A stretch of 22,294 nucleotides of DNA. Source: an uncultured Actinomycetes bacterium (GTDB taxonomy: Bacteria; Actinomycetota; Actinomycetes; S36-B12). Below the pieces are notes generated by a model. It saw only the letters and a list, made by a program, of their open reading frames with translations, had not been told where the DNA came from and did not search any database. This document shows positions 15,351 to 22,090 of this stretch, in pieces. Both the position numbers and the translations under genes were made by a program. The DNA lies in the NCBI GenBank assembly GCA_937902285.1, contig CALGTB010000086.1:1-22294 (forward strand), in the 5' to 3' direction. Every line of letters begins with the position of its first letter. Position 1 is the stretch's first letter.

Positions 15351-16283
15351 GTGAGCGACGTCCGCAGCGTCATCATCATCGGCTCCGGTCCGGCCGGGTA
15401 CACCGCCGCCGTCTACGCGGCGCGGGCGCAGCTCAACCCGCTGCTGTTCGAGGGCTCCGTCACCGCAGGCGGCGCGCTGATGAACACCACGGAGGTCGAG
15501 AACTTCCCCGGCTTCACCGACGGCATCATGGGCCCCGCGCTCATGGAGCAGATGCGCGCCCAGGCCGTGCGATTCGGCGCTGAACTGGTCACCGACGACA
15601 TCGTGAGCGTCGACCTCAGCGGCGACATCAAGACCGTGGTCGACGGCTCGGGCACGACCCACCGTGCGCACGCGGTCATCCTCGCCATGGGCTCGGCCTA
15701 CCGCGAGATCGGCCTGCCGAACGAGAAGCGGCTGTCCGGTCACGGCGTGTCCTGGTGCGCCACCTGCGACGGCTTCTTCTTCCGCGACCAGGACATCGCC
15801 GTCGTCGGCGGCGGCGACTCGGCCGTCGAGGAGGCCACGTTCCTCACCCGATTCGCCCGCTCCGTCACCCTCGTCCATCGACGTGACGCCCTGCGTGCCA
15901 GCAAGATCATGCAGGAGCGCGCCTTCGCGAACGAGAAGCTGCACTTCGCCTGGAACAGCGCCGTCGAGGACGTGCTGGGCGACGCCAAGGTGAGCGGCAT
16001 CGTGCTGCGCGACACCGTGACCGGAGCCGCGCGCGAGCTGCCCGTCACCGGGCTCTTCGTGGCGATCGGCCACGATCCGCGGTCCGAGCTCGTGCGCGGC
16101 CAGGTCACCCTCGACGACGAGGGCTACGTGGTCGTCGAGCCCGGCTCGACCCGCACATCGCTGCCCGGCGTCTTCGCCTGCGGCGACCTCGTCGACCACA
16201 CCTACCGGCAGGCCATCACGGCGGCGGGATCCGGCTGCGCGGCCGCTCTCGACGCCGAGCGTTTCCTCGCCGCCAGCGAGTAA
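15351..16283 (+). CDS. trxB: Thioredoxin-disulfide reductase
   Basis: A 310-residue flavoenzyme that passes electrons from NADPH to thioredoxin. The FAD Rossmann motif GSGPAG is at 11-16. The redox centre WCATCD has Cys136 and Cys139. The NADPH domain has GGGDSA (153-158) with the phosphate-binding HRR at 176-178. The C-terminal FAD motif CGDLVDHTYRQAITAAGSGCAAA lies at 277-299. Length is typical of the low-molecular-weight bacterial class. The GTG start at 15351 has GAGAGG 7 nt upstream. A SigR-type promoter lies upstream, so induction by thiol oxidation is expected. trxA follows after 50 nt. Confidence 0.97.
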   Translation: MSDVRSVIIIGSGPAGYTAAVYAARAQLNPLLFEGSVTAGGALMNTTEVENFPGFTDGIMGPALMEQMRAQAVRFGAELVTDDIVSVDLSGDIKTVVDGSGTTHRAHAVILAMGSAYREIGLPNEKRLSGHGVSWCATCDGFFFRDQDIAVVGGGDSAVEEATFLTRFARSVTLVHRRDALRASKIMQERAFANEKLHFAWNSAVEDVLGDAKVSGIVLRDTVTGAARELPVTGLFVAIGHDPRSELVRGQVTLDDEGYVVVEPGSTRTSLPGVFACGDLVDHTYRQAITAAGSGCAAALDAERFLAASE

Positions 16284-16333
16284 CCTGACCCCACCCCCCG
16301 AGGATCCACCACCACAACGCCAGGAGACGTGTC

Positions 16334-16672
16334 ATGGGAGCAACCAAGAAGGTCACGGACGCCAGCTTCGCCGACGACGTCCTCATGAGTGACAAGCCGG
16401 TCATCGTCGACTTCTGGGCGGAGTGGTGCGGGCCGTGCAAGATGATCGCCCCGATCCTCGAGGAGATCGCCAGCCAGCACGACAGCATCGTCATCGCCAA
16501 GCTGAACGTCGACGAGAACCCGCAGACCGCGGCGTCGTACGGCATCACGTCGATCCCGACGATGAACGTCTACCAGGGCGGGCAGATCGTCAAGACCATC
16601 ATCGGAGCGAAGCCGAAGGCCGCGCTGCTGGCGGACCTGGCCCCGTACCTTGTGACCAGTCCGCAGTCCTAG
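16334..16672 (+). CDS. trxA: Thioredoxin
   Basis: A 112-residue cytosolic thiol-disulfide exchange protein. The active site WCGPCK has Cys32 and Cys35, and the cis-Pro loop TSIPT has Pro75. KPVIVDFWAEWCGPCKMIAP is the standard strand-helix entry. AGGAG lies 8 nt before the ATG. There is no terminator hairpin between trxB and trxA, so they should share the disulfide-stress promoter. The last base of the stop codon is the first base of the GTG start of the next gene (TAGTG). Confidence 0.98.
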   Translation: MGATKKVTDASFADDVLMSDKPVIVDFWAEWCGPCKMIAPILEEIASQHDSIVIAKLNVDENPQTAASYGITSIPTMNVYQGGQIVKTIIGAKPKAALLADLAPYLVTSPQS

Positions 16673-17715
16673 TGCGCCGCGGGAACACCGGACCCGCCGT
16701 CGCCGAGGTTCGTTCACGGCTCGCCCACCTGGGCCTGTGCAGCGACATCAGCGCGGGCGATCCCGCCCTCTTCGACGACGAGCTCGACCGGGCCGTTCGC
16801 ACGTTCCAGCAGGAGCGTGGCATCACCGTCGACGGCATCGTGGGGCCGCAGACGTTCCGGCGCCTCGAGGAGGCCCGGTGGCAGCTGGGCGACCGGGTGC
16901 TGTCGTACATCCCCGGGCACCTCATGACCGGCGACGACGTCGCCGAGCTGCAGCGCCGGCTCATTCAGCTGGGCTTCGCCGCGGGACGGCAGGACGGCAT
17001 GTTCGGGCCGCAGACCGACACCGCGCTCCGCGAGTTCCAGACCGGGGTGGGAGTCACGGCCGACGGCACGTGCGGGCCCGACACGTTCCGCGCCTTCGAC
17101 CGCCTCGTGCGCACCGTCTCGGGAGGCAGTGCGAGCAGCCTGCGTGAGCACGTGACCCTGATCGGACTCCAGACCGGAGTGGCCGACAAGGTCGTCGTGA
17201 TCGACCCGGGCGGCATGGCGGGCTCGGACGTCTGCCATGCCATCGCCGTCCGCGTGGAGGGCCGTCTGGCCGCCCTCGGCACGCAGGTGCTGCTGACCCG
17301 GCCGGGCCAGAGTGATCGCGGGGTGCCGGACGATCACGCACGCGCGCAGTTCGCCAACGACCAGGGCGCCGACCTCGTCGTGTCCCTGCACGTCGACGCC
17401 GTCGCCAGCCCCAAGCCCAACGGCCTGGCGACGTTCTACTACGGCGACCCCCGTGGCGGTGCGCACTCGCCGGCGGGGCGGATCCTGGCGGACCTCGTCC
17501 AGAGCGAGGTGCAGGCGCGCACCGACATGCTCGACTGCCTCACGCATCCGCGCAGCTGGGACCTGCTGCGGCTCACCCGCATGCCCGCGGTGCGCGTGGA
17601 ACTGGGCTACCTGTCCAACGATGCCGATGCCCGACGACTGGCCAGCGCCGCCTTCCAGGACGTCGTCGCCGAGGGCCTCGCCGCCGCCGTGATCCGCTTC
17701 TGTTCGCCGCGCTAG
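16672..17715 (+). CDS. cwlM: CwlM-like protein: two peptidoglycan-binding domains plus degenerate amidase_3 domain
   Basis: A 347-residue protein without a signal peptide. Two PG_binding_1 repeats lie at about 5-66 (ending VDGIVGPQTF) and 87-143 (ending ADGTCGPDTF), followed by an N-acetylmuramoyl-L-alanine amidase type 3 fold at about 173-343. The canonical zinc motif DPGHGG reads DPGGMAG (178-184), so the first His is replaced by Gly181, and no Glu is found at the expected second-ligand position. SLHVDA (His240) and the catalytic-type VELGYLSN (Glu310) remain. Cytosolic location and a damaged zinc site fit CwlM, which in mycobacteria regulates MurA rather than cleaving peptidoglycan. The chain stops right after the fold, while mycobacterial CwlM has a longer C-tail. 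GTG 16672 overlaps the trxA stop by 1 nt. Confidence 0.9.
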   Translation: MRRGNTGPAVAEVRSRLAHLGLCSDISAGDPALFDDELDRAVRTFQQERGITVDGIVGPQTFRRLEEARWQLGDRVLSYIPGHLMTGDDVAELQRRLIQLGFAAGRQDGMFGPQTDTALREFQTGVGVTADGTCGPDTFRAFDRLVRTVSGGSASSLREHVTLIGLQTGVADKVVVIDPGGMAGSDVCHAIAVRVEGRLAALGTQVLLTRPGQSDRGVPDDHARAQFANDQGADLVVSLHVDAVASPKPNGLATFYYGDPRGGAHSPAGRILADLVQSEVQARTDMLDCLTHPRSWDLLRLTRMPAVRVELGYLSNDADARRLASAAFQDVVAEGLAAAVIRFCSPR

Positions 17716-17716
17716 C

Positions 17717-17728
17717 CAGCGATCGCTG
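17717..17728. terminator. 12-bp palindrome CAGCGATCGCTG between convergent genes
   Basis: It starts 1 bp after the cwlM stop codon and lies between two genes that converge with a 43-bp gap. As RNA it could form only a short CAGC/GCTG stem with a 4-nt loop and no T-run, so termination is possible but weakly supported. Confidence 0.25.
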
Positions 17729-17758
17729 ACCGCGCCAGCGCAGGGTCGAGTGCCCGCT

Positions 17759-17887
17759 CTAGCGACCGGTCGCGACCACCGGAGGAACGTAGACCGGTGA
17801 CGCCGGTCGCGGCCATACCAGGCGCGCGACGAAGCCCAGCAGCAGGCCGAGGACGATCAACCCCAGCACTCCCATGAGACGCCGCAT
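17759..17887 (-). CDS. Small single-pass membrane peptide (42 residues), unknown function
   Basis: Reading leftward from an ATG at 17887 to a TAG at 17759 gives 42 codons. The peptide starts MRRLMG, has one hydrophobic helix at about residues 6-25 (Leu/Val/Gly-rich), then RLVWPRPASPVYVPPVVATGR. A basic head and a Pro-rich short tail suggest an N-in membrane anchor. A GGGGAG ribosome-binding site lies 8 nt upstream, and a TACGAT -10 element lies about 25 nt upstream of the start. These signals distinguish it from random frames. It overlaps no other real gene and diverges from the aminotransferase. I do not recognise a family. Confidence 0.65.
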   Translation of the reverse strand: MRRLMGVLGLIVLGLLLGFVARLVWPRPASPVYVPPVVATGR

Positions 17888-17911
17888 GTCCGGTTCTCCC
17901 CTCGTTGGGCC

Positions 17912-17918
17912 TATCGTA
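17912..17918. promoter_or_regulatory. Shared, symmetric -10 region for the divergent small membrane gene and aminotransferase
   Basis: TATCGT (17912-17917) on the plus strand and TACGAT (17913-17918) on the minus strand both fit TANNNT and overlap by 5 bp. Transcripts would start about 7 nt to either side and carry leaders with good ribosome-binding sites. No clear -35 elements are visible (minus-strand candidate TGTCGG at 17936-17941). Confidence 0.4.
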
Positions 17919-17995
17919 GGTCGCCACGTGCCCGACCGACAGGGCTCGTGGACGGCAGGGCGCGACCGCGTCCGCGGGTCAGGGATGGAGGGAAG

Positions 17996-19288
17996 ATGAC
18001 GGGCTCACGGCTCGACCCATGGGTGGACTCCTACGCTGCGCGCGCACACAACATGCGCGCCTCCGAGATCCGCGCCCTCTTCGCCGTCGCCTCCCGGCCC
18101 GAGGTCGTGTCGCTGGCCGGCGGGATGCCCTTCGTCCAGGCCCTGCCCGTGGAGATGCTGGCCAGCACCGCCCAGCGACTGCTGTACGAGCGCGGGGCCC
18201 AGGCCCTGCAGTACGGCTCGGGGCAGGGCGACGTCACCCTGCGCGAGCAGATCCTCGAGGTGATTGGGGAGGTCGGGGTCACCGCGCACCCCGACGACAT
18301 CGTCGTCACGACCGGCTCCCAGATGGCCCTCGACCTCGTGACCCGCGTCTTCTGCGACCCTGGCGACGTCGTCCTCGTCGAGGCTCCCTCGTACGTCGGG
18401 GCCCTCGGTGTCTTCCGGGCCTACGAATGCGACGTCGTCCACGTGGCGATGGACGACGAAGGCCTGGTCCCGTCGGCACTCAGCGAGGCGGTGGCCGCGG
18501 CCCGCGCAGCCGGCAAGCGCGTCAAGCTGATCTACACGATTCCGAGCTTCCACAACCCCGCCGGCGTCACGCAGGGTCCGGCCCGTCGGGCGGAGATCCT
18601 CGCGATCGCCCAGCGCGAGGGCATCGCGCTGCTCGAGGACGATCCCTACGGCCTGCTGGGCTTCGAGGGCGAGCCCCCGCGCGCGATCCGCGCCGACGAC
18701 GCCGAGGGGGTCATCTACCTCGGGTCGTTCTCGAAGACCATCGCCTCGGGGCTGCGGGTCGGGTGGGCCGTGGCTCCGCACGGCGTCCGCGAGAAGCTGG
18801 TGCTCGCCGCCGAGGCCGCGGTGCTCTGCCCGTCGAACTACACGCAGCTCACGGTGTCCGAGTACCTCGCCACCCAGCCGTGGCGCGAGCAGATCAAGAC
18901 GTTCCAGGAGGTCTACCGCGAGCGTCGCGACGCGCTGCTCGAGTCGCTTCAGGCACTCATGCCCGAGGGGACGCGGTGGACGATCCCTGCCGGCGGCTTC
19001 TACTCCTGGGTGACCCTGCCGCACGGGCTCGACGCCACGGCCATGCTGCCGCGCGCGGTCGCGAACCTCGTGGCCTACGTGCCGGGAACCGGCTTCTACG
19101 TCGATGGGCAGGGGCGCCAGAACCTGCGGCTCTCGTACTGCTATCCCGAGCCCGACCGGATCCGTGAGGGCGTGCGCCGCCTCGCCGCCGTCATCGAGAG
19201 CGAGCTCGACCTGGCACAGACCTTCGGCACGACGCGGTCGCTGAACCAGATGACCGGGTCGTCCGTTCCGGCGCCCGACCTACAGTAG
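17996..19288 (+). CDS. PLP-dependent aminotransferase, class I/II (2-aminoadipate/MocR-like branch)
   Basis: A 430-residue fold-type I enzyme. Expected residues are present: HNPAG with Asn187, EDDPY (214-218) with the Asp that contacts the pyridine ring, and SFSKT with Lys247 as the Schiff-base lysine. SGLRVGW (251-257) is the phosphate-binding Arg, and LRLSYC near the C-terminus carries the carboxylate-binding Arg. It belongs to the branch with 2-aminoadipate and aromatic aminotransferases (LysN/ARO8 type) and lacks a GntR domain; the amino-acid substrate is not readable. The ATG at 17996 is preferred over an upstream GTG at 17948 because GGAGGGAAG sits directly before it. The next gene starts 8 nt after the stop, with its ribosome-binding site overlapping the stop. 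Confidence 0.88.
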   Translation: MTGSRLDPWVDSYAARAHNMRASEIRALFAVASRPEVVSLAGGMPFVQALPVEMLASTAQRLLYERGAQALQYGSGQGDVTLREQILEVIGEVGVTAHPDDIVVTTGSQMALDLVTRVFCDPGDVVLVEAPSYVGALGVFRAYECDVVHVAMDDEGLVPSALSEAVAAARAAGKRVKLIYTIPSFHNPAGVTQGPARRAEILAIAQREGIALLEDDPYGLLGFEGEPPRAIRADDAEGVIYLGSFSKTIASGLRVGWAVAPHGVREKLVLAAEAAVLCPSNYTQLTVSEYLATQPWREQIKTFQEVYRERRDALLESLQALMPEGTRWTIPAGGFYSWVTLPHGLDATAMLPRAVANLVAYVPGTGFYVDGQGRQNLRLSYCYPEPDRIREGVRRLAAVIESELDLAQTFGTTRSLNQMTGSSVPAPDLQ

Positions 19289-19296
19289 GAGTCCCC

Positions 19297-20250
19297 ATGC
19301 ACGTGCTGGTGCTGTCGGGCGGCCTGTCCGCCGAGCGCGATGTCTCGCTCCGCTCGGGACGTCGCGTGGCGGAGGCCCTGCGCACCGCGCGCACCGACTG
19401 GGAGGTGCAGGAGAACGACGTCGACGCGGGCCTGCTCGACCGGCTTCGCGCGCACCGCCCGGACGCCATCGTCCCGCTGCTGCATGGTGCTGCTGGCGAG
19501 GACGGCGCCCTTCGAAATGTGTTGGAATCATTGAGGATTCCGTTCGTCGGATCGTCCGCTGCGGCAAGCCGGCTGGCGTTCGACAAGCCCATTGCGAAGA
19601 CGCTGGTCGAGGGTGCCGGCATCGACACCCCGCCGTGTGTGGCGATGCCGCAGACGACGTTCCGCGAGCTCGGAGCGACAGCCGTGCTCGACGCCGTCGT
19701 CGACGCGCTCGGCCTTCCGATCGTCGTCAAGCCCACCAAGGGCGGGTCCTCGCTCGGCACCTCGATCGTGCACCGCGCTGCCGACCTGCCGGCCGCCATG
19801 GTCGGCGCCTTCGCCTACGCCGACGTCGTCCTGATGGAGAGCTTCATCGCCGGGACCGAGCTCGCCGTCGGCGTCTTCGAGCGCTCCGGTGACATCCTCG
19901 CGCTGTCGGCGGTGGAGATCGTCCCGGAGGGCGAGCTCTACGACTACTCCGCGCGCTACACCGCCGGGACCACCGAGTTCTTCTGCCCGGCACGCCTGTC
20001 GGACGAGCAGGCGCTGGCGGCGCAGGCCATGGCGCTCAACGTGCACCTGCTGCTGAACCTCCAGGACTGGTCACGCACCGACATGATCATCGACGCCGAC
20101 GGGCGACCGTGGTTCCTCGAGGTCAACGTGGCACCGGGCATGACCGAGACATCGCTGTTCCCGCAGGCGCTGGTCGCCGCGGACCTCGGCCTCGGCGAGC
20201 TCACCGCCGCCCTCGTGGAGGATGCGGTGGCACGCGCGGCCGTGTCCTAG
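19297..20250 (+). CDS. D-alanine-D-alanine ligase family ATP-grasp enzyme
   Basis: A 317-residue ATP-grasp ligase. Residues matching the Ddl catalytic set are present: SAERDVS with Glu13, LHGAAGEDG (62-70), KPTKGGSSLG (145-154), LYDYSARY with Tyr215, SRTDM with Asp262, and LEVNVAPGMTETSLFP with Glu275 and Asn277. These point to an active peptide-bond-forming ligase, most simply D-Ala-D-Ala for peptidoglycan. The main ddl usually lies elsewhere in Actinobacteria, so this may be a second copy or one with altered specificity. AGGAG lies 5 nt before the ATG and overlaps the aminotransferase stop, so the pair is an operon; together they could make and use a D- or unusual amino acid. A run of rare codons occurs at residues 72-81. 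It converges with parB across a 16-bp gap. Confidence 0.88.
   Translation: MHVLVLSGGLSAERDVSLRSGRRVAEALRTARTDWEVQENDVDAGLLDRLRAHRPDAIVPLLHGAAGEDGALRNVLESLRIPFVGSSAAASRLAFDKPIAKTLVEGAGIDTPPCVAMPQTTFRELGATAVLDAVVDALGLPIVVKPTKGGSSLGTSIVHRAADLPAAMVGAFAYADVVLMESFIAGTELAVGVFERSGDILALSAVEIVPEGELYDYSARYTAGTTEFFCPARLSDEQALAAQAMALNVHLLLNLQDWSRTDMIIDADGRPWFLEVNVAPGMTETSLFPQALVAADLGLGELTAALVEDAVARAAVS
19524..19541. other. Inverted repeat GGAATC-N6-GATTCC inside the ligase gene
   Basis: Six-bp perfect arms with a 6-nt centre (ATTGAG), embedded in an AT-rich, rare-codon stretch of an otherwise GC-rich gene. It could be a binding site or an mRNA hairpin; the role is unknown. Confidence 0.3.
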
Positions 20251-20266
20251 CCGTCCGGATCGTGGC

Positions 20267-21208
20267 CTAGTCGCGTTGCAGGATGTCGGTGATCCGCCGA
20301 AGGTCCTCGACGTCGGCGCAGTCGATGATGAGGCGTCCGCGCGATCGGCGCGTGGCGAACCCGTCGGTCCCCACCCGGGTGTCGAGCAGCGATGCCAGGC
20401 GCTCGGAGAACTCGGCGATGACGTCGGCCACCTCGGGGTCGCGCGGCAGGCTGACCCGGGAGCGCGTGGACGACTTGCGGCGGCGGCCGTCCGCGTCGCC
20501 CACGATGATGATCTCCTCGACGGCCCGCACGCTCAGGCCCTCGGCGACGATCCGGGTGGCGAGGGCCTCCATGGCGGCGGCGTCGTCGAGCGACAGCAGC
20601 GCCCGCGCGTGCCCGGCGCTCAGCACGCCGGCGGCAACCCTGCGCTGCACGTCGGGGGGCAGCCGGAGCAGGCGGAGCGTGTTGGTGACCTGAGGTCGCG
20701 AGCGGCCGATCCGCCGGGCGAGCTCCTCCTGGGTGCAGCCGAAGTCCGACAGCAGCTGCTGGTAGGCCGCTGCCTCCTCGAGGGCGTTGAGGTCGGCGCG
20801 GTGCAGGTTCTCCAGCAGCGCGTCCCGCAGCATGGCGTCGTCATCGGTGTCGCGCACGATGGCCGGGATGACCGTGAGGCCCGCCTCGCGGCAGGCACGC
20901 AGCCGGCGCTCGCCGGCGATGAGCTCGAACTCCCCGCTCGGGGTGGCGCGGACGATGACGGGCTGGAGGAGCCCGATCTCGCGGATCGAGAAGACCAGCT
21001 CGGCCAGCGCATCCTCGTCGAACACCGCGCGGGGCTGGCGCGGGTTGGGCACGACCAGGTCAATCGGCAGTTCCGCGTAGACCGCACCCGGGGTGGCCGT
21101 CGGCCCGCCCGCGTCGATCGCGTCGGCGACGGGGTCGCCCTCCGCGGCCGCCGAGGGGATCAGGGCCCCCAGCCCGCGGCCCAGGCCGCGCTTGGGCGCT
21201 GCCGACAT
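20267..21208 (-). CDS. parB: Chromosome-partitioning protein ParB
   Basis: A 313-residue CTP-dependent DNA clamp that loads at parS and spreads to organise the origin region. The N-terminal KRGLGRGLGALIP (6-18) is the peptide that stimulates ParA ATPase. The CTPase/ParB domain has NPRQPR (55-60) and GERRLRA (99-105). ENLHRADLNALEEAAAY (133-149) is the next conserved block, and the helix-turn-helix is TQEELARRIGRSRPQVTNTLRLLRLP (159-184). A C-terminal dimerisation domain covers about 255-313. The ATG at 21208 has TTGGAG 6 nt upstream. The parA stop is 42 nt upstream. The gene lies on the same strand as parA and converges with the ligase gene. Confidence 0.97.
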   Translation of the reverse strand: MSAAPKRGLGRGLGALIPSAAAEGDPVADAIDAGGPTATPGAVYAELPIDLVVPNPRQPRAVFDEDALAELVFSIREIGLLQPVIVRATPSGEFELIAGERRLRACREAGLTVIPAIVRDTDDDAMLRDALLENLHRADLNALEEAAAYQQLLSDFGCTQEELARRIGRSRPQVTNTLRLLRLPPDVQRRVAAGVLSAGHARALLSLDDAAAMEALATRIVAEGLSVRAVEEIIIVGDADGRRRKSSTRSRVSLPRDPEVADVIAEFSERLASLLDTRVGTDGFATRRSRGRLIIDCADVEDLRRITDILQRD

Positions 21209-21222
21209 CGATGCTCCAATCG

Positions 21223-21238
21223 GGGGAAAACTAGCCCC
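21223..21238 (-). other. Small GGGG/CCCC hairpin in the parA-parB spacer
   Basis: On the minus strand a GGGG (21235-21238) can pair with CCCC (21223-21226) around an 8-nt AT-rich loop holding TAGTTT. This could be a weak attenuator, or TAGTTT could be the -10 of an internal parB promoter. The spacer (21209-21250) is clearly AT-richer than the rest of the window. Confidence 0.2.
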
Positions 21239-21250
21239 TATTTGTACCTT

Positions 21251-22090
21251 TTAATGGCTAATGTCTGTGGATAACCCTGTGGAGACCATGGGAGGGCCCA
21301 GCGCCACCAGCTGCTCCGCCGCCTCCCGGTAGGCCAGGGCGCCCGAGGAGGACGGATCGTAGGTGAGTACCGTCTGGCCGTAGGACGGGGCCTCGGACAG
21401 GCGCACCGACCGGGGGATCACCGTGTCGAGCACCTGAGCGCCGAAGTGCGTGCGCACCTCGTCGGCCACCTGCGAGGCGAGCCGGGTGCGGCCGTCGTAC
21501 ATCGTCAGCAGGATGGCACTGACGGCCAGCCCGGGGTTGAGGTGCGTGCGGACCATGTCGACCGTGCGCAGCAGCTGCGACAGCCCCTCGAGGGCGTAGT
21601 ACTCGCACTGGATCGGCAGCAGCAGCTCGCGCGCGGCGACCAGGCCGTTGAGGGTGAGCAGGCCCAGGCTGGGCGGGCAGTCGAGGATGACGAACTCCAG
21701 CGGCCGGCCCGTCATCCGCTCGTGATGGGCGAGGTAGGCCTCGACCGCGCGGGACAGTCGGTACTCCCGCGCCACCTGGGCCACGAGCTCGATCTCCGCC
21801 CCCGCCAGGTCGATCGTGGCGGGCACGACCCGCAGGCCGGGGATGTCGGGGCACTCACGCACCACGTCGGCGATCGTCGCCTCACCCATGAGGACCTCGT
21901 AGACGCCGGGGGTTCCCTCGCGATGCTCGACGCCGAGGGCCGTGGACGCATTCCCCTGAGGATCGAGATCGATGACGAGGACGCTGTGCCCGGACAGGGC
22001 GATGGCGGCCGCCATGTTGACGGTGCTCGTGGTCTTGCCCACGCCGCCCTTCTGGTTCGCGACCGTGATGACCCGCGAGGTTCCGGTCAC
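21251..22090 (-). CDS. parA: Chromosome-partitioning ATPase ParA
   Basis: A 279-residue Walker-type ATPase that segregates the ParB-parS complex. The deviant Walker A KGGVGKTT is at 14-21 with the signature Lys14. Walker A' DLDPQGNAST is at 41-50, Walker B FVILDCPPS is at 133-141, and the C-terminal IPRSVRLSEAPSYGQTV (225-241) is typical of Soj/ParA. The start is a GTG at 22090 with no strong Shine-Dalgarno sequence. It overlaps the stop of a 45-codon ORF (GTGA). Many actinobacterial ParA proteins have an N-terminal extension containing VSRET, which is encoded here in that upstream ORF instead. The 3' end contains a DnaA box. Confidence 0.95.
   Translation of the reverse strand: MTGTSRVITVANQKGGVGKTTSTVNMAAAIALSGHSVLVIDLDPQGNASTALGVEHREGTPGVYEVLMGEATIADVVRECPDIPGLRVVPATIDLAGAEIELVAQVAREYRLSRAVEAYLAHHERMTGRPLEFVILDCPPSLGLLTLNGLVAARELLLPIQCEYYALEGLSQLLRTVDMVRTHLNPGLAVSAILLTMYDGRTRLASQVADEVRTHFGAQVLDTVIPRSVRLSEAPSYGQTVLTYDPSSSGALAYREAAEQLVALGPPMVSTGLSTDISH
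21266..21274 (-). promoter_or_regulatory. Perfect DnaA box (TTATCCACA) in the 3' end of parA
   Basis: Read on the minus strand the 9-mer matches the classical strong DnaA box exactly. It encodes part of the GLSTDIS tail of ParA. A second TGTGGA copy follows 6 bp later (21279-21284) but is not a full box. The surrounding 21225-21276 is AT-rich. oriC and dnaA normally lie a few genes beyond rsmG in Actinobacteria. Confidence 0.6.

Noticed and set aside
17712..17927. 71-codon minus-strand frame between cwlM and the aminotransferase
   Set aside because: Composition is Arg/Gly/Ala shadow-like; the 42-codon frame in the same place has a membrane helix, a ribosome-binding site and a promoter.
19524..19545. 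GGAAT...GTT in the ligase gene as a second SigR promoter
   Set aside because: The spacing between GGAAT and GTT is only 13 nt, far from the required 18 or so.
21279..21287. Second DnaA box next to the first (TGTGGAGAC)
   Set aside because: It mismatches the consensus at essential positions; only the TGTGGA part is shared.
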